Source: Anaerobiospirillum sp. NML120449
Lineage (GTDB): Bacteria > Pseudomonadota > Gammaproteobacteria > Enterobacterales > Succinivibrionaceae
NCBI RefSeq assembly: GCF_023051105.1
Contig: NZ_JALKIL010000002.1
Span: 124,001-188,000, forward strand
Direction: 5' to 3'
DNA length: 64,000 bases
Position 1 is the first letter of the stretch. The number at the start of each line of letters is the position of its first letter. The notes under the pieces were generated by a model. That model was not told the DNA's origin, did not search any database, and was given only the letters and a program-made list of their open reading frames with translations. A program made the position numbers and the translations under genes. This document shows, piece by piece, positions 29,801 through 41,066 of the stretch.

Positions 29801-32527
29801 CAGGATCAGCTCATGCCTGAGCAGCCTTTAACGGGCTCTCATATGCACAATGGCCCACAGGTCATGCCACAGTTTGGCGGCAATGGTGGATCACTTGAGG
29901 ATCAGTTTGCTGCAGTCATGGCACAGGTAGAGAGTTATGCCAATGTGGATCTGAGTGCTCAGAACTTCCATCATGAGCAGATGCACGCTCAGTCTGCCTT
30001 CCAGGCTCAGGTACAGGGTTACAATCAGATGCAGCCACAGCTGCATAACAATGAGTTTGCACAGTATCATGAGAACTGTCAGACTCAGATGCAGCAGGGC
30101 ATGCACAATGGCATACAGCCGGTCATGCACAATGGCATGCATCAGAGCATGCAGCCATATGCTCAGGCCCAGCAGCCATATGCCCAGACCAGGCAGAACA
30201 TCGATTTTGACCGCTTACAGCAGGCTCTTGATTACTCAGCTCAGCCATGGCTGCACAACAACGGATCCGCTCAGAGCAATGCAGTTGTGAGTGAGCAGCC
30301 ACAGCAAGGCATGCAGGCCGCTCCACAGGCTGCACAGCCTGCCCAGGCAGCCGTACAGACAGCTGTGCAGCCACACCAGGCCCCACAGCCTGCCGTGCAG
30401 CCACAGCCAGCAGCAGCTGCAGTCCCTGTGCAGCCACAGCAGGCTCCACAGGCTGCACAGCCTGCCCAGGCAGCCGTACAGACAGCTGTGCAGGCTCATA
30501 CTGCCGTGCAGGCTCAGGGTGCTGCAGAGCAGGCCTGCGGTGTTGCCAGGGGCGCTGGCGAGGCTCCGGTACTGGTGTCAGGTCAGAGATTGCACAATGG
30601 CCTTGTTGAGCTTACTGCCTTTGATATTGCCAATGCCCGTCGCATGTACGAGACTGCCCTGACCAGCCCTGATCGCAGTGTACTGCAGTCACCATACGCA
30701 GCTGTAAACCATGTGGCTGTGATGGGCCAGCAGTCTCTTATGCCAGGACAGATGCCTAATGTTGGTCTTGGTCTGCCAGGTGTTGAGTCTGGGGCTGCTG
30801 ATGTTGCAGGTGTACCGGCTGAAGACAAGCTGCTTATCCCTGTAATTCCTGGACGTGGCCGTGAGAACCGTCCTCGTGGACGTGCCTCATCCCTGCCAGT
30901 ACCGGTAAACAGCTCACGCTTTAATGAGCTTTATGGTGATCTGTCTGATCCTGAGAAGTTCAAGGAAGCTGCAGCCCGCAGAGCAGGTGAGAGCACTTAC
31001 AGCAAGGTGCTGTTCCCTTACATGCCTACTGCCGGTATCAGCGAGGCTGACCGCAGAATTTATGATGACTACATGGTGCTGCTCAATGCTCACTATCAGT
31101 CAGAGGTGCCTCTTGGTGAGGCTATCAGCTACAGCGACTTCAGGAAGCTCGGTGGCAGTGCTGCCACCAGAACTCTGCTGTCCTCAGAGCTGGCCCGACT
31201 GCCTGCCATAGAGGCAGCCAATGCCCGAATGAGGGCTCAGCAGGAGCGCCATATGCAGGATATGAACAACCTGCAGAATCTGGGCATTATGGCTGATGGT
31301 TCATGGGGCAATATGGTTCCTGATTACGCATGGCGTGATCCTTCAGATCCAACCCCGGTACTGCCAGAGGCTCCACTGCCTCCTGAGATGGTGGCCAACA
31401 TGTCTCGCAGACGCCGTATGGCTGAGTCTGCAGGCATTCCAAAGAGTGCCTTTGAGCTGCCAGAGCGTGTCATCAACCCTAAGAAGACTTTTGAAAAGCT
31501 GTTCTTTGACAGCAACGGCCGTGCAGCCGTCAAGAGTGCTCTTGATATCTGTCAGGTAGCATCTCCTGATGTGTTCCACTGTCCAGTTCTGGTAACCGGA
31601 AGTTCAGGTACCGGCAAGACTCATCTGCTCAATGCCATTGCCAACCGTATCAGGTGTGAACAGCCTGATCTGAGAGTAGCTCTGGTAAGCAGTGATGACT
31701 TCATCAAGCACTTTGTGGAGTCCATTGCCGAAATGAACAAGAACCGTTTCTCAGACAAGCATGTATATCTCAAGGCTGCTTTTGAGGCTGTGGACGTATT
31801 ACTGCTTGATGATGTGCAGGCCTTTACCAAGGCTGTAAAGTCACGCTGGACTGTCACCGATATCATCGACTTCTTCTCCAGCACCCCAGGCAAGCGTCTG
31901 GTGGTAACCTCAAGCCTGAGTGCTGCAGAGCTGGCAGGCAGTGGTGTTGAGAGTGACATGATTTCACGTCTGACCTCAGGCATTACCGTAGATCTCAGCC
32001 TGCCTGATATCTTCTACCGTCGTCGTATGGTCAGAATGCTCAGCGATGATCTGCGTATCAAGCCAACTGATGAGTGTGTTGAATACATCTCATGGCACCT
32101 GAATACCAACGGTCGTGAAATTGAAGGACTGGTGCGTTCCATGGCTAACAGCATGGAAAGCATGACCATAGTAGATCTTGAGGAACTCAACAGGCAGATA
32201 GGCCGTATTGTTTCCGTTAAGGAAGAGGATTTTCCTGTAGAATCCGTCATCGCCCTGGTATGTGAGCACTTTGGTGTCTCCGTACAGGATGTGATGTCAG
32301 CAAGCAAGAAAGCCAACATTTCCATGGCCCGTTCCTTTGCCATGTGTGCAGTGCGTGACTGCGATGCATCACTGTCACTGACCGACATGGGACGTCTGTT
32401 CAAGAAAGACCATTCCTCAGTTCATGAGGCCATTGTCAGAACCAGACGCCGTATGGCCGAAAACGTAGAGCTCAGAAACCGCTACAGCTCGATTATTGAG
32501 AGCATTGAGAAGTTCAGAGCCGGATAA
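23849..32527 (+). CDS. dnaA: Giant chromosomal replication initiator DnaA (2892 aa)
   Basis: Binds origin boxes and opens DNA. Residues 1-95 resemble DnaA domain I (SLLWRRAIL, cf. SLSLWQQCL in E. coli). Domain III starts near 2540 (NPKKTFEKLF), with Walker A GSSGTGKT (2584-2591), Walker B LLLDD (Asp2654-2655), an Arg-finger-like SRL (Arg2707) and sensor II NGREIEG (Arg2756). Domain IV ends the protein with KDHSSVHEA (2853-2861). The linker, normally tens of residues, is about 2440: low-complexity Ala/Gln/Ser tracts, a 17-residue repeat (180-247), an 8-residue repeat (about 684-714), and globular stretches (about 491-675, 718-1151, 1341-1430, 1651-1731, 2250-2530) that I cannot assign. A stop codon 9 bases upstream fixes ATG 23849 as the earliest start; the SD is weak. 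No frameshift is visible. dnaN follows, as usual. Confidence 0.95.
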   Translation: MQSSLLWRRAILRVASATEENLEAQIIRLFFTEVGMVYDEDLSKVRFICPGEYVYRTFAPYSWRFYLELKAILGVKDLGFSLEAVSSREYQLLQRNGSLCDRQTLAGISLEVADGEDIGSSVFAVSPCIAMDGAVPSVNIPMGAAGAAAHAFAQPLTAHRNTFSDNRSLTAGGNTLSSLHATQQPQADCASGMSASHATQQPQADCASGMSSSHAAQQPQADCASGMSSSHAAQQPQGDCASGISSSGQSQSCRLNSASAETAQSSDNSNELPVESSYPEHDTMAVQSASVSTSEPSTCKDGSQDGADDTACQYSSNVSASAGTASSFEAVGTGASADYGQADSSMNMEAQAFMDVTAGRTTAAHGAAAAGSNAGSAEAMAHMSASLDRNGEAAYGHAMSVADNIDLTAQESHTAGLPDAEQNEAAPVNRSDAASASGEAGAACAAAGSVATEDQSVPAANASAAGAASDFAYQAELASMKAAAAASADPLRIAGYGMFAEFMALADEQIEDLPAGGHFADRTEIAPDYRFRLYKKFMAWAVSRGLIVDTGKLYLPQLAFHVNESGNEVVTDIYGSLTIYRPEQIAESAALFEEQKRNNTVYPYLYRVVTAVTDGRADVRADLSNSLDSLTRALRLGSMTEEQRAAAQNDSVGRALVAFVEQYKGNTAVVAGWAVPEHSAQSGESSPVQTGQSHPVQTGLSYPAQTGQSYPVQSTTAIAFNAEDVTAVSSAYGAGRDALSMRLSMVWDSVRRDAFNIKAEPAAERQNGMLAFARKWDSHGSDFGFMRFDGLYTEGYTIEQCVKHRLSLEGPYGQMPWDGAPVFTLREVIMCSAWGSQVIDSYRNFRTVRGLAARDLTDRRVIARLAGANYVAYKCLLSDLMCYDSSFITLRPFVRDKQASRREFAAQFNLNTAKVPGLPKRAIEQGMFMAGVKVEQGSDYSRPSSSKKAYYPNILLAKSFGMFLYLENYRVPATDLRKATVYCIDSLEMQFAAAAGINLKAPAIYREWTYEDAAHQVHHLVRSGEDISLAVENGYSFNYSADAGEENVHGLNGLSLAEQIEQISGWSSAQADDFDEVMTLDEAYYELSSRAACIRRNKELRFDESVAISDFIWADITLEAASIIAASPRPVNVRDQEIYDIACAAVAHYGPRTSAVPVAAVAAPVVSAMDDLADQGEDPESDEVLASFDGDAGNNQAAITDGTILDIRHESADDSQADDVLFNLADDESSQPVADLTAAGQDDCAQDISCQDDTETATTAAAAAAAADAEAATGTAAEAAVAVAGDELSSENLLTSGSQTHDGSWSRHEVCESDSICAAVMAGADSAGQSACDVAAGADGRVINVVDTSDYNSFDTPVFKQSPCENEAVLAFYARLAHAEPVAVEGMCLDVNDKARRDGMLERDYLRNEGQSASEKADGWRAPFALTNADGSAVPLPEDQAADAAHDMQSGSTGAEPDALMAMINERRMNMAAAMGRDLSLAGAVNEDIAVQAARTWVAPSINVESGASAAMSLFDDSFLPCAENTHHAAITPLEGMAALSSGTSASDLQVTQSIIGDDQASVSVFTPESADSSAPAATSVYAAILGDQSSLPAALASGMADKGFDDRFVPESKSSAAVDLAKLRSSIPGSAVPALPGTTENGVGFNGASYDELRAMELRLNGLNDDLNEHICASIWDTFYVDPSLLLPHRENVTLESLGEIDTRSLEERLQDDLKAAFSHLIVAPDSFPGFEPAAPADAQADAQADAQADASDAAEPAAQAAPAEAADVAPAETTVPAEPAAPVQAAGPATATEPVEPAAPAAPAEAAESAHNVMESTCDDNSAAEQPAVQDVQELVEAAHTAQSTDEHTAQQDAADKIHDDFVPENVDQDAYDFGEADSGQYAAASDMAAVTSDAFAASAAAQPAVPAMEQVAQPLQEHQPLPVPQTQPQADPFGAAQYTGAYQQDQNNALFTGAQPHTDAAFGPDAFAGTIPVMPENQVMPQDQLMPEQPLTGSHMHNGPQVMPQFGGNGGSLEDQFAAVMAQVESYANVDLSAQNFHHEQMHAQSAFQAQVQGYNQMQPQLHNNEFAQYHENCQTQMQQGMHNGIQPVMHNGMHQSMQPYAQAQQPYAQTRQNIDFDRLQQALDYSAQPWLHNNGSAQSNAVVSEQPQQGMQAAPQAAQPAQAAVQTAVQPHQAPQPAVQPQPAAAAVPVQPQQAPQAAQPAQAAVQTAVQAHTAVQAQGAAEQACGVARGAGEAPVLVSGQRLHNGLVELTAFDIANARRMYETALTSPDRSVLQSPYAAVNHVAVMGQQSLMPGQMPNVGLGLPGVESGAADVAGVPAEDKLLIPVIPGRGRENRPRGRASSLPVPVNSSRFNELYGDLSDPEKFKEAAARRAGESTYSKVLFPYMPTAGISEADRRIYDDYMVLLNAHYQSEVPLGEAISYSDFRKLGGSAATRTLLSSELARLPAIEAANARMRAQQERHMQDMNNLQNLGIMADGSWGNMVPDYAWRDPSDPTPVLPEAPLPPEMVANMSRRRRMAESAGIPKSAFELPERVINPKKTFEKLFFDSNGRAAVKSALDICQVASPDVFHCPVLVTGSSGTGKTHLLNAIANRIRCEQPDLRVALVSSDDFIKHFVESIAEMNKNRFSDKHVYLKAAFEAVDVLLLDDVQAFTKAVKSRWTVTDIIDFFSSTPGKRLVVTSSLSAAELAGSGVESDMISRLTSGITVDLSLPDIFYRRRMVRMLSDDLRIKPTDECVEYISWHLNTNGREIEGLVRSMANSMESMTIVDLEELNRQIGRIVSVKEEDFPVESVIALVCEHFGVSVQDVMSASKKANISMARSFAMCAVRDCDASLSLTDMGRLFKKDHSSVHEAIVRTRRRMAENVELRNRYSSIIESIEKFRAG
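24386..24589 (+). repeat. Four tandem 51-bp coding repeats in dnaA
   Basis: Encodes four 17-residue units close to HATQQPQADCASGMSAS (residues 180-247), each with one Cys and a QQPQ run. The DNA copies are nearly identical, indicating recent expansion and a potential to vary in copy number. Confidence 0.9.
25898..25989 (+). repeat. Four 24-bp coding repeats in dnaA
   Basis: CCCTG anchors recur at 25906, 25930, 25954 and 25978. They encode 8-residue units of the form SYPVQTGQ, in the linker between two globular stretches. Confidence 0.8.
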
Positions 32528-32650
32528 TAATCAGACTCAGCTCATGCACAGCAGGTGATGAGCACAAGCAGATTCATGCTTGTCTGACCGTCCAGGTCAG
32601 GCAGGTTTCAATTTTTCACTGAGAAGGACTGTGGTCCGCATAATATGGAT

Positions 32651-32670
32651 GCCATCGGTGTTCTGATGGC
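32651..32670 (+). promoter_or_regulatory. Hairpin before dnaN
   Basis: GCCATC (32651-32656) pairs with GATGGC (32665-32670), just upstream of the dnaN Shine-Dalgarno (GGGGA, near 32676-32680). It might tune dnaN translation. The 158-bp dnaA-dnaN gap has no other feature. Confidence 0.35.
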
Positions 32671-32685
32671 TCCCTGGGGATACAA

Positions 32686-33855
32686 ATGAAATTTACTGTA
32701 CCAGTACAGACAATTATTGACCCTGTTACCAGGGTTGCCAATATCTGTACCGCCAACAGCAACGGCAATCCAGACGATATGACCCTCTTTGTGTTATTCA
32801 AGGTAACCAGAGAGTCTCTGACCCTGACCGGTTCTGACAATAACGTACAGCTTAAGGCTGTGATTCCGCTGCCTGAGGGTGCATGTGAATCAGAAGGCTC
32901 CTTCTTAATGCAGGCCAGCAAGGCCAATGACTTCTTCAAGGTCCTGGGCAGTGGTGATGATGTCTGCATTGAGCTCAATGCTGAAAACGAGCAGATTAAC
33001 ATCGCATCCGGCAGTGCACGCTTCTCTCTGCGTGTCCGTCTGCTCCAGGATGAGGCTTCTTTCCCTACCTTTGAAAATGATGAGAGCGCTCAGGAAGAGG
33101 CCAGCAATTTCAGCATTGAAGAAAAGAAGCTGCGCTTCATGATCGACAAGTCCCTGTTCTGCGTGTCACGTGAAAACTTCCGTGAGTACCTCAAGGGCGT
33201 ACGTTTTGAGCTCAAGGACAATGAGATGGCTGTCTTTGCTCTGGACGGTCACCGTATGGCTGCCATTGAGACCACTCTGGCCAACCCAGTAAGCAAGGAG
33301 ATGCAGTTCTCCATGACCTTAAGGGGCGTAACCGAGCTGCAGAAGCTGCTCATTGCCAGCAGTGACACCATGCTCGATATCAGCGTTACCGACAGCATTA
33401 TTTCCACCAGCGTGGGTGTTTTCACCATTTCCAACCGTCTGCTCAAGTGCAAGTACCCTAATGTACGCGGCGTTCTGCCAAGACAGTGTGAGCCTGAGGT
33501 CAGGGTTGAGCTTTCCAATCTAAAGACCTATGTAAAGCGTGTTGCTCTGTTCTCCAACAAGCGCTTTAACCACATCAACCTGACTTTTGAGTACAACAGC
33601 CTGGGTATCCACTCTCAAAACAGCGATCATGAAATCGGTTCTGCTCACATACCTATCGATTTCCCTGAGCAGGATGCTCACCGTGAGGTTAACCTCAACT
33701 CCGATTACCTCAAGGAGTTCCTGGGTGCCATTGAGACTGACAATGTAGTCTTCGGCTTCAGCCCTCCTTACAACAACACCATGATCCGCCCTGATGAGGA
33801 AATCAATGAAATGGGCGTCAGGGTTCGCTATGTTGTAAGCCACATCGTGGTTTAA
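32686..33855 (+). CDS. dnaN: DNA polymerase III beta sliding clamp
   Basis: Ring-shaped processivity clamp that tethers polymerase III. The 389-residue protein (E. coli 366) keeps the three-domain clamp pattern (for example FALDGHRMA in domain 2 and YLKEFLGAIETDNV in domain 3). GGGGA lies about 5 bases before ATG 32686. Oddity: the C-terminus is YVVSHIVV where E. coli has YVVMPMRL. That tail lines the pocket that binds clamp-interaction peptides, so the pocket chemistry must differ. Residues 100-135 also hold a short acidic insertion (NDESAQEEASN). It lies in the standard place between dnaA and recF. Confidence 0.95.
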   Translation: MKFTVPVQTIIDPVTRVANICTANSNGNPDDMTLFVLFKVTRESLTLTGSDNNVQLKAVIPLPEGACESEGSFLMQASKANDFFKVLGSGDDVCIELNAENEQINIASGSARFSLRVRLLQDEASFPTFENDESAQEEASNFSIEEKKLRFMIDKSLFCVSRENFREYLKGVRFELKDNEMAVFALDGHRMAAIETTLANPVSKEMQFSMTLRGVTELQKLLIASSDTMLDISVTDSIISTSVGVFTISNRLLKCKYPNVRGVLPRQCEPEVRVELSNLKTYVKRVALFSNKRFNHINLTFEYNSLGIHSQNSDHEIGSAHIPIDFPEQDAHREVNLNSDYLKEFLGAIETDNVVFGFSPPYNNTMIRPDEEINEMGVRVRYVVSHIVV

Positions 33856-33889
33856 ACATAAGCGCAGGCACAGGACAGATACCCGGGCA

Positions 33890-34075
33890 CAGCCCGTGAC
33901 TGTGACCATGGTGCCCCGGGACAGTTCTCTGGGCCCAGCCCCTGGACAGTTATCAGGGAGCAGGCTCACAGCCCGTGACTGTGACCATGGGGCAGTACCG
34001 GGACAGTTCTCTGGACCCATCCCCTGGACAGCTACCAGGGAGCAGGCTCACAGCCCGTGACTGTGACCATGGTTC
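33890..34075. repeat. Tandem ~80-bp repeats between dnaN and recF
   Basis: CAGCCCGTGACTGTGACCAT begins at 33890, 33969 and 34051. The intervening text (GGGACAGTTCTCTGG..., CAGGGAGCAGGCTCA) is also repeated, giving two full units plus a third start. It fills most of the 407-bp dnaN-recF gap; no gene is seen there. Confidence 0.85.
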
Positions 34076-34262
34076 AGGCCCTTTGCACTGACAGTGTGAT
34101 GCCTGCTCAGAACGGTCATGACCAGTTATTATCTGACCGGTCAAAACAGGACCGGTTACGCAGCTGCTCCTGCAGGACAGGCCATTGCCTGTACTGCAGG
34201 GGCTTTGTTGTCATTTGGGAACAGCACTTTGAGCGCCATACTCAACAGTTGAGAGAGCAGCG

Positions 34263-38292
<4,030 letters not shown>

Positions 38293-38475
38293 TCCATCAG
38301 GCGCAGGCGCAGGCCCATGCCTGTGCTCAGGCCACGTCCCGGGCTCCGGCCCAGGCCCTGACCTTGTCCATAGCAATAGCCATAGCCATGGCTATGGCCA
38401 GGTCCTGCAAACAGCGCATAACCGGCCTGGCAGGACCAGAATCAAGGTGGGCAGCAGCCCGCTTCAAACAACATA

Positions 38476-38506
38476 AAGGCAGTTTCCCTGGTGAAGCTGC
38501 CTTTTT
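38476..38506 (+). terminator. Terminator of the dnaA-gyrB unit
   Basis: AAGGCAGTTTC (38476-38486) pairs with GAAGCTGCCTT (38493-38503; one G.T pair) around CCTGGT and runs into TTTTT. It lies 184 bp after gyrB. Confidence 0.85.
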
Positions 38507-39293
38507 GCTGCCCGCTTTCCGGCGCCTGGCCGCTGTACGGCAGCATCCATCCATCAAATAATCTGTAAGAGCGCAGCTTGCTGAGGAACAAAATGCGGAA
38601 GTGTTCCCCGGTCTGGGTGCGTGCGGACTTACAGTTTCTCCTCAAACAAACCTCAGGTCAGACATGGCAACCATGCTCATGTCCGCTGACCTGTGCCCAG
38701 GACGGCTGCAACTTTTGCTGCAACAGCAGCCACAGCTGCAGCCGGGCTTTGCTGCGGTCAGTGCGCCAGCGCGTCGGTGCGTTGGTGTGTCGGTGCGATC
38801 AGCAGTCAGCTGCAGGGCTGAGTACTGCGGATCATGGCATTGCCTGAATAATGCCAGCATCTGACGTTTATGCTGTCTGCTGCGCGCGTGGAACAAAAAG
38901 CAATAATGTTCCCCACAAGCTCATTCGGTCATGGCTCCCCTGGCTGTGCCAGCAACAAAGTCCTTCCGGGAAAGGCCAGGATCTGTCTTTGCGCGTCGCG
39001 TCCTTGCGTCCTTGCGCCTTGGTAACGTACCTGATCCGTCTGCCCTCATGGCAGTATGGAGGGGAGCTTGCGGCGGGCTGTTACTCCAAAGTCCAGATAT
39101 ATGGTGTAGAACATTTTCCCACAATGTTCCACGGCCTTTGTGCGCCTGAAAAACACCATCCCTCCATGGGGCTGTTGCGCCCTGATCTCTGCTCATTTTT
39201 AACACCCATAACGACTGTTGCACGAAATATGTATGGCAGTAAATGGCTTATATATGGGTAAAATTAACGCATATGTTGTATCTATGGAATAAT

Positions 39294-39309
39294 TGTTCCA
39301 CGTGGAACA
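39294..39309. promoter_or_regulatory. parS site 1
   Basis: TGTTCCACGTGGAACA, a perfect 16-bp palindrome fitting the ParB-binding consensus TGTTNCACGTGNAACA. Confidence 0.88.
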
Positions 39310-39376
39310 CCCGGGACAGGCCAGGTGTTTTTGAGGTCCTGGAAATACCCTTTCTTTACCCTTTCCCACAGGCTGA

Positions 39377-39392
39377 TGTTCCACGTGGAACA
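39377..39392. promoter_or_regulatory. parS site 2
   Basis: Identical 16-bp palindrome, 83 bp after site 1. Confidence 0.88.
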
Positions 39393-39454
39393 TTTTGGTA
39401 TATTTCCCACAAGTAGTCCCTCACGCTGGGTAAATAATAAGAGATCTGTACAAT

Positions 39455-39470
39455 TGTTCCACGTGGAACA
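39455..39470. promoter_or_regulatory. parS site 3
   Basis: Identical 16-bp palindrome, 78 bp after site 2. Confidence 0.88.
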
Positions 39471-39579
39471 AAAATCATGAAATTTTTCCCACAAGCAGAT
39501 AAATGGCTTAAACAGGCTGAAAAAATTTTTAGAGCTGTCACAAATTTGATTTGCATCGGCATCCCACAAGTAAATAAAA

Positions 39580-39618
39580 CGGGCAATTGTTCCACGTGGA
39601 ACATTGCCCGATTTTTTT
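39580..39618 (+). terminator. Terminator-like hairpin built around parS site 4
   Basis: CGGGCAAT + parS + TTGCCCG (39580-39610) can fold into a stem of about 15 bp with one bulge, followed at once by ATTTTTTT. It has intrinsic-terminator shape on the plus strand, although no plus-strand gene is seen upstream of it after gyrB's own terminator. Confidence 0.5.
39588..39603. promoter_or_regulatory. parS site 4, inside a terminator-like hairpin
   Basis: Identical 16-bp palindrome, extended by CGGGCAAT on the left and TTGCCCG on the right. Confidence 0.88.
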
Positions 39619-39745
39619 ACTATCCCACAAGTTTTTTGCTGCGATGAGCTGCAATTTATTCCCGGCGTTTTCCCACAGCCTCAGAGCTGAAAGTCCTGTG
39701 CTGGGATGATACCTGGCAGGCCCCGTCTGTCCTGTCCTCATGGAA

Positions 39746-39761
39746 TGTTCCACGTGGAACA
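39746..39761. promoter_or_regulatory. parS site 5
   Basis: Identical 16-bp palindrome, 158 bp after site 4. Confidence 0.88.
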
Positions 39762-39937
39762 TTGGCCATAAAGGGCTTAAATAAGGGCATCCCACAAGCA
39801 ACTGTTCCCAGTGCCCGGCAGCTGCGCTCTGCACCTCGGAGCCAGCGTTCTTTCTGTCACAAATAATTTCCCACAGGCTTACAGCAGCCTCCCACCCTGC
39901 GCTGTCGACCTGGGTACTGCCAGGTGGCCTGGGGCAT

Positions 39938-39953
39938 TGTTCCACGTGGAACA
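39938..39953. promoter_or_regulatory. parS site 6
   Basis: Identical 16-bp palindrome, 192 bp after site 5. Half sites also occur at 38886-38894 (GCGTGGAAC) and 39125-39133 (TGTTCCACG). Confidence 0.88.
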
Positions 39954-40504
39954 AATGCAGCTAAAAATGAATTTGCTTTTGATAAACAGGCCCATCCCAC
40001 AAGTAAAAATTTTTGCGATCAAAAGTAATCCACAAGTTGTAAGCAAATGCTTTTCACCTGGCGAAAATATTTTTCCCACAAGTTGAAATCAGCTGCTGCA
40101 CCGCAATTGAATCAACATCCCACAAGTTAATCTCAGCAAAAATTATGTCGCAGTCGCACACTATACCTGCCCCGACACATGACAGCACTTTCGCCCCACA
40201 CAGGCATCAGCAGTTGCAGCAAACTGCCACCACAATTGAGTACGCTCTCAGCCAGTCAGAAAAAACTTTTTCCCACAACTTTTTGATCTCACAGCGCAGC
40301 ACAAAATTGCTGCCAGCAAGTAAACGGTAACATTCTGAAAATCATGGCAATCCCACAAGAACAAATTCACTTTTCCCACAAGCAGATTTTCGTCATTTAA
40401 ATCAGAATCCCACAAGCTCTAAACCACGTCCAGAGCACCATCTCCTGTTCATCACCTGCCAGGCCTCATGTCCGCGTTCACAAACATTCCACAACCTGCA
40501 ACAG

Positions 40505-40606
40505 CTCCGGTTATATATGTACTATAAAGTTTGTCCAATATGGTCTATAAACCATCGCGTGAGGTACAGGATAATATATTGATATAAATAAATGAAATAA
40601 GATGCA
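40505..40606. other. AT-rich segment at the right edge of the oriC candidate
   Basis: About 100 bp rich in A+T (TTATATATGTACTATAAAG; AATATATTGATATAAATAA), directly beyond the last DnaA-box-like repeat. It is placed as a DNA-unwinding element would be. It also holds a small hairpin ATGGT/ACCAT near 40539-40554. Confidence 0.45.
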
Positions 40607-40990
40607 GGCGGACTGCCTGCATAAGCAAAGAGAAGGTTGTCAGGGGATATGAGCAGATTGAGAGTGGACAGCAAATGCTGCGGCAGCTGATGCTGCAGCA
40701 GCACTTGCCGCTGCAGTCAAGGCCGTGGCCAGCGACATGTATGGCCCTGCTGGGGCCCTGCAGGTGCCCTGCAGGGCGCGCAGCGGCGCGTGAGCACTGT
40801 ATGACTGGTATGAGGAGGCCTCCACTGGACTATGCGCTGCAGCGCGCTGAGTGTGCTCTATGGCGCCTCAGTGCTGGCGGCCGGCACGATAGCAGGTCTC
40901 TGGGGCCGTGGCCGGGTATGACGCTGGCTTCCTGGTCTGGAGACAGCTGCTTGCTGGCAAGGTGCAGGCAGAGAGGCGGTAAGTTGCAGC

Positions 40991-41024
40991 AAAAAAGGGT
41001 GGTCCCTGAGGGGCCACCCTTTTT
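40991..41024 (-). terminator. Terminator of glyQ-glyS
   Basis: GGGTGGTCCC (40997-41006) pairs with GGGGCCACCC (41010-41019) around TGA, flanked by A6 and T5. It is placed 43 bp after the glyS stop on the minus strand. Confidence 0.88.
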
Positions 41025-41066
41025 AAGGCCGGGAAAGTTATTCCCCGGAAAAGCAGTATGTTATTT

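Larger units (their letters stand above)
38909..40416 (+). repeat. Cluster of DnaA-box-like repeats, core CCCACAAG, all on the plus strand
   Basis: Exact CCCACAAG starts at 38912, 39406, 39488, 39563, 39624, 39791, 39996, 40075, 40119, 40352, 40375 and 40409. Near matches: CCCACAAT 39118, CCCACAAC 40272, CCACAAG 40030 (after AAT), and CCCACAG at 39365, 39672 and 39870. Most are preceded by AT or TTT, giving (A/T)TCCCACAAG. The CCACA half equals the 3' half of the classic DnaA box TTATCCACA, while the TTAT half is altered. By reading I noticed only three comparable sites elsewhere in the window (9741, 21948 and, reversed, 22249). Confidence 0.8.
38884..40620. other. Candidate replication origin/centromere (oriC-parS block)
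   Basis: A gene-free block between gyrB and glyS. It contains six perfect parS palindromes, about 18 same-strand DnaA-box-like repeats and, at the right edge, an AT-rich segment (40505-40606). Such sites cluster at chromosomal origins, and dnaA-gyrB next door is the usual address. Against it: the genes to the right (glyS onward) are on the minus strand and would meet forks head-on if replication starts here. A DnaA-titrating or ParB-loading site without initiation is the alternative. The 38293-38883 part holds only the gyrB terminator and G/C-rich filler; 40620-40990 shows no gene. Confidence 0.7.

Noticed and set aside
38909..40416. Reading the CCCACAAG series as a CRISPR or iteron of a plasmid
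   Set aside because: Repeats are too short and irregularly spaced for CRISPR; no plasmid Rep gene is near, and chromosomal replication genes flank it.
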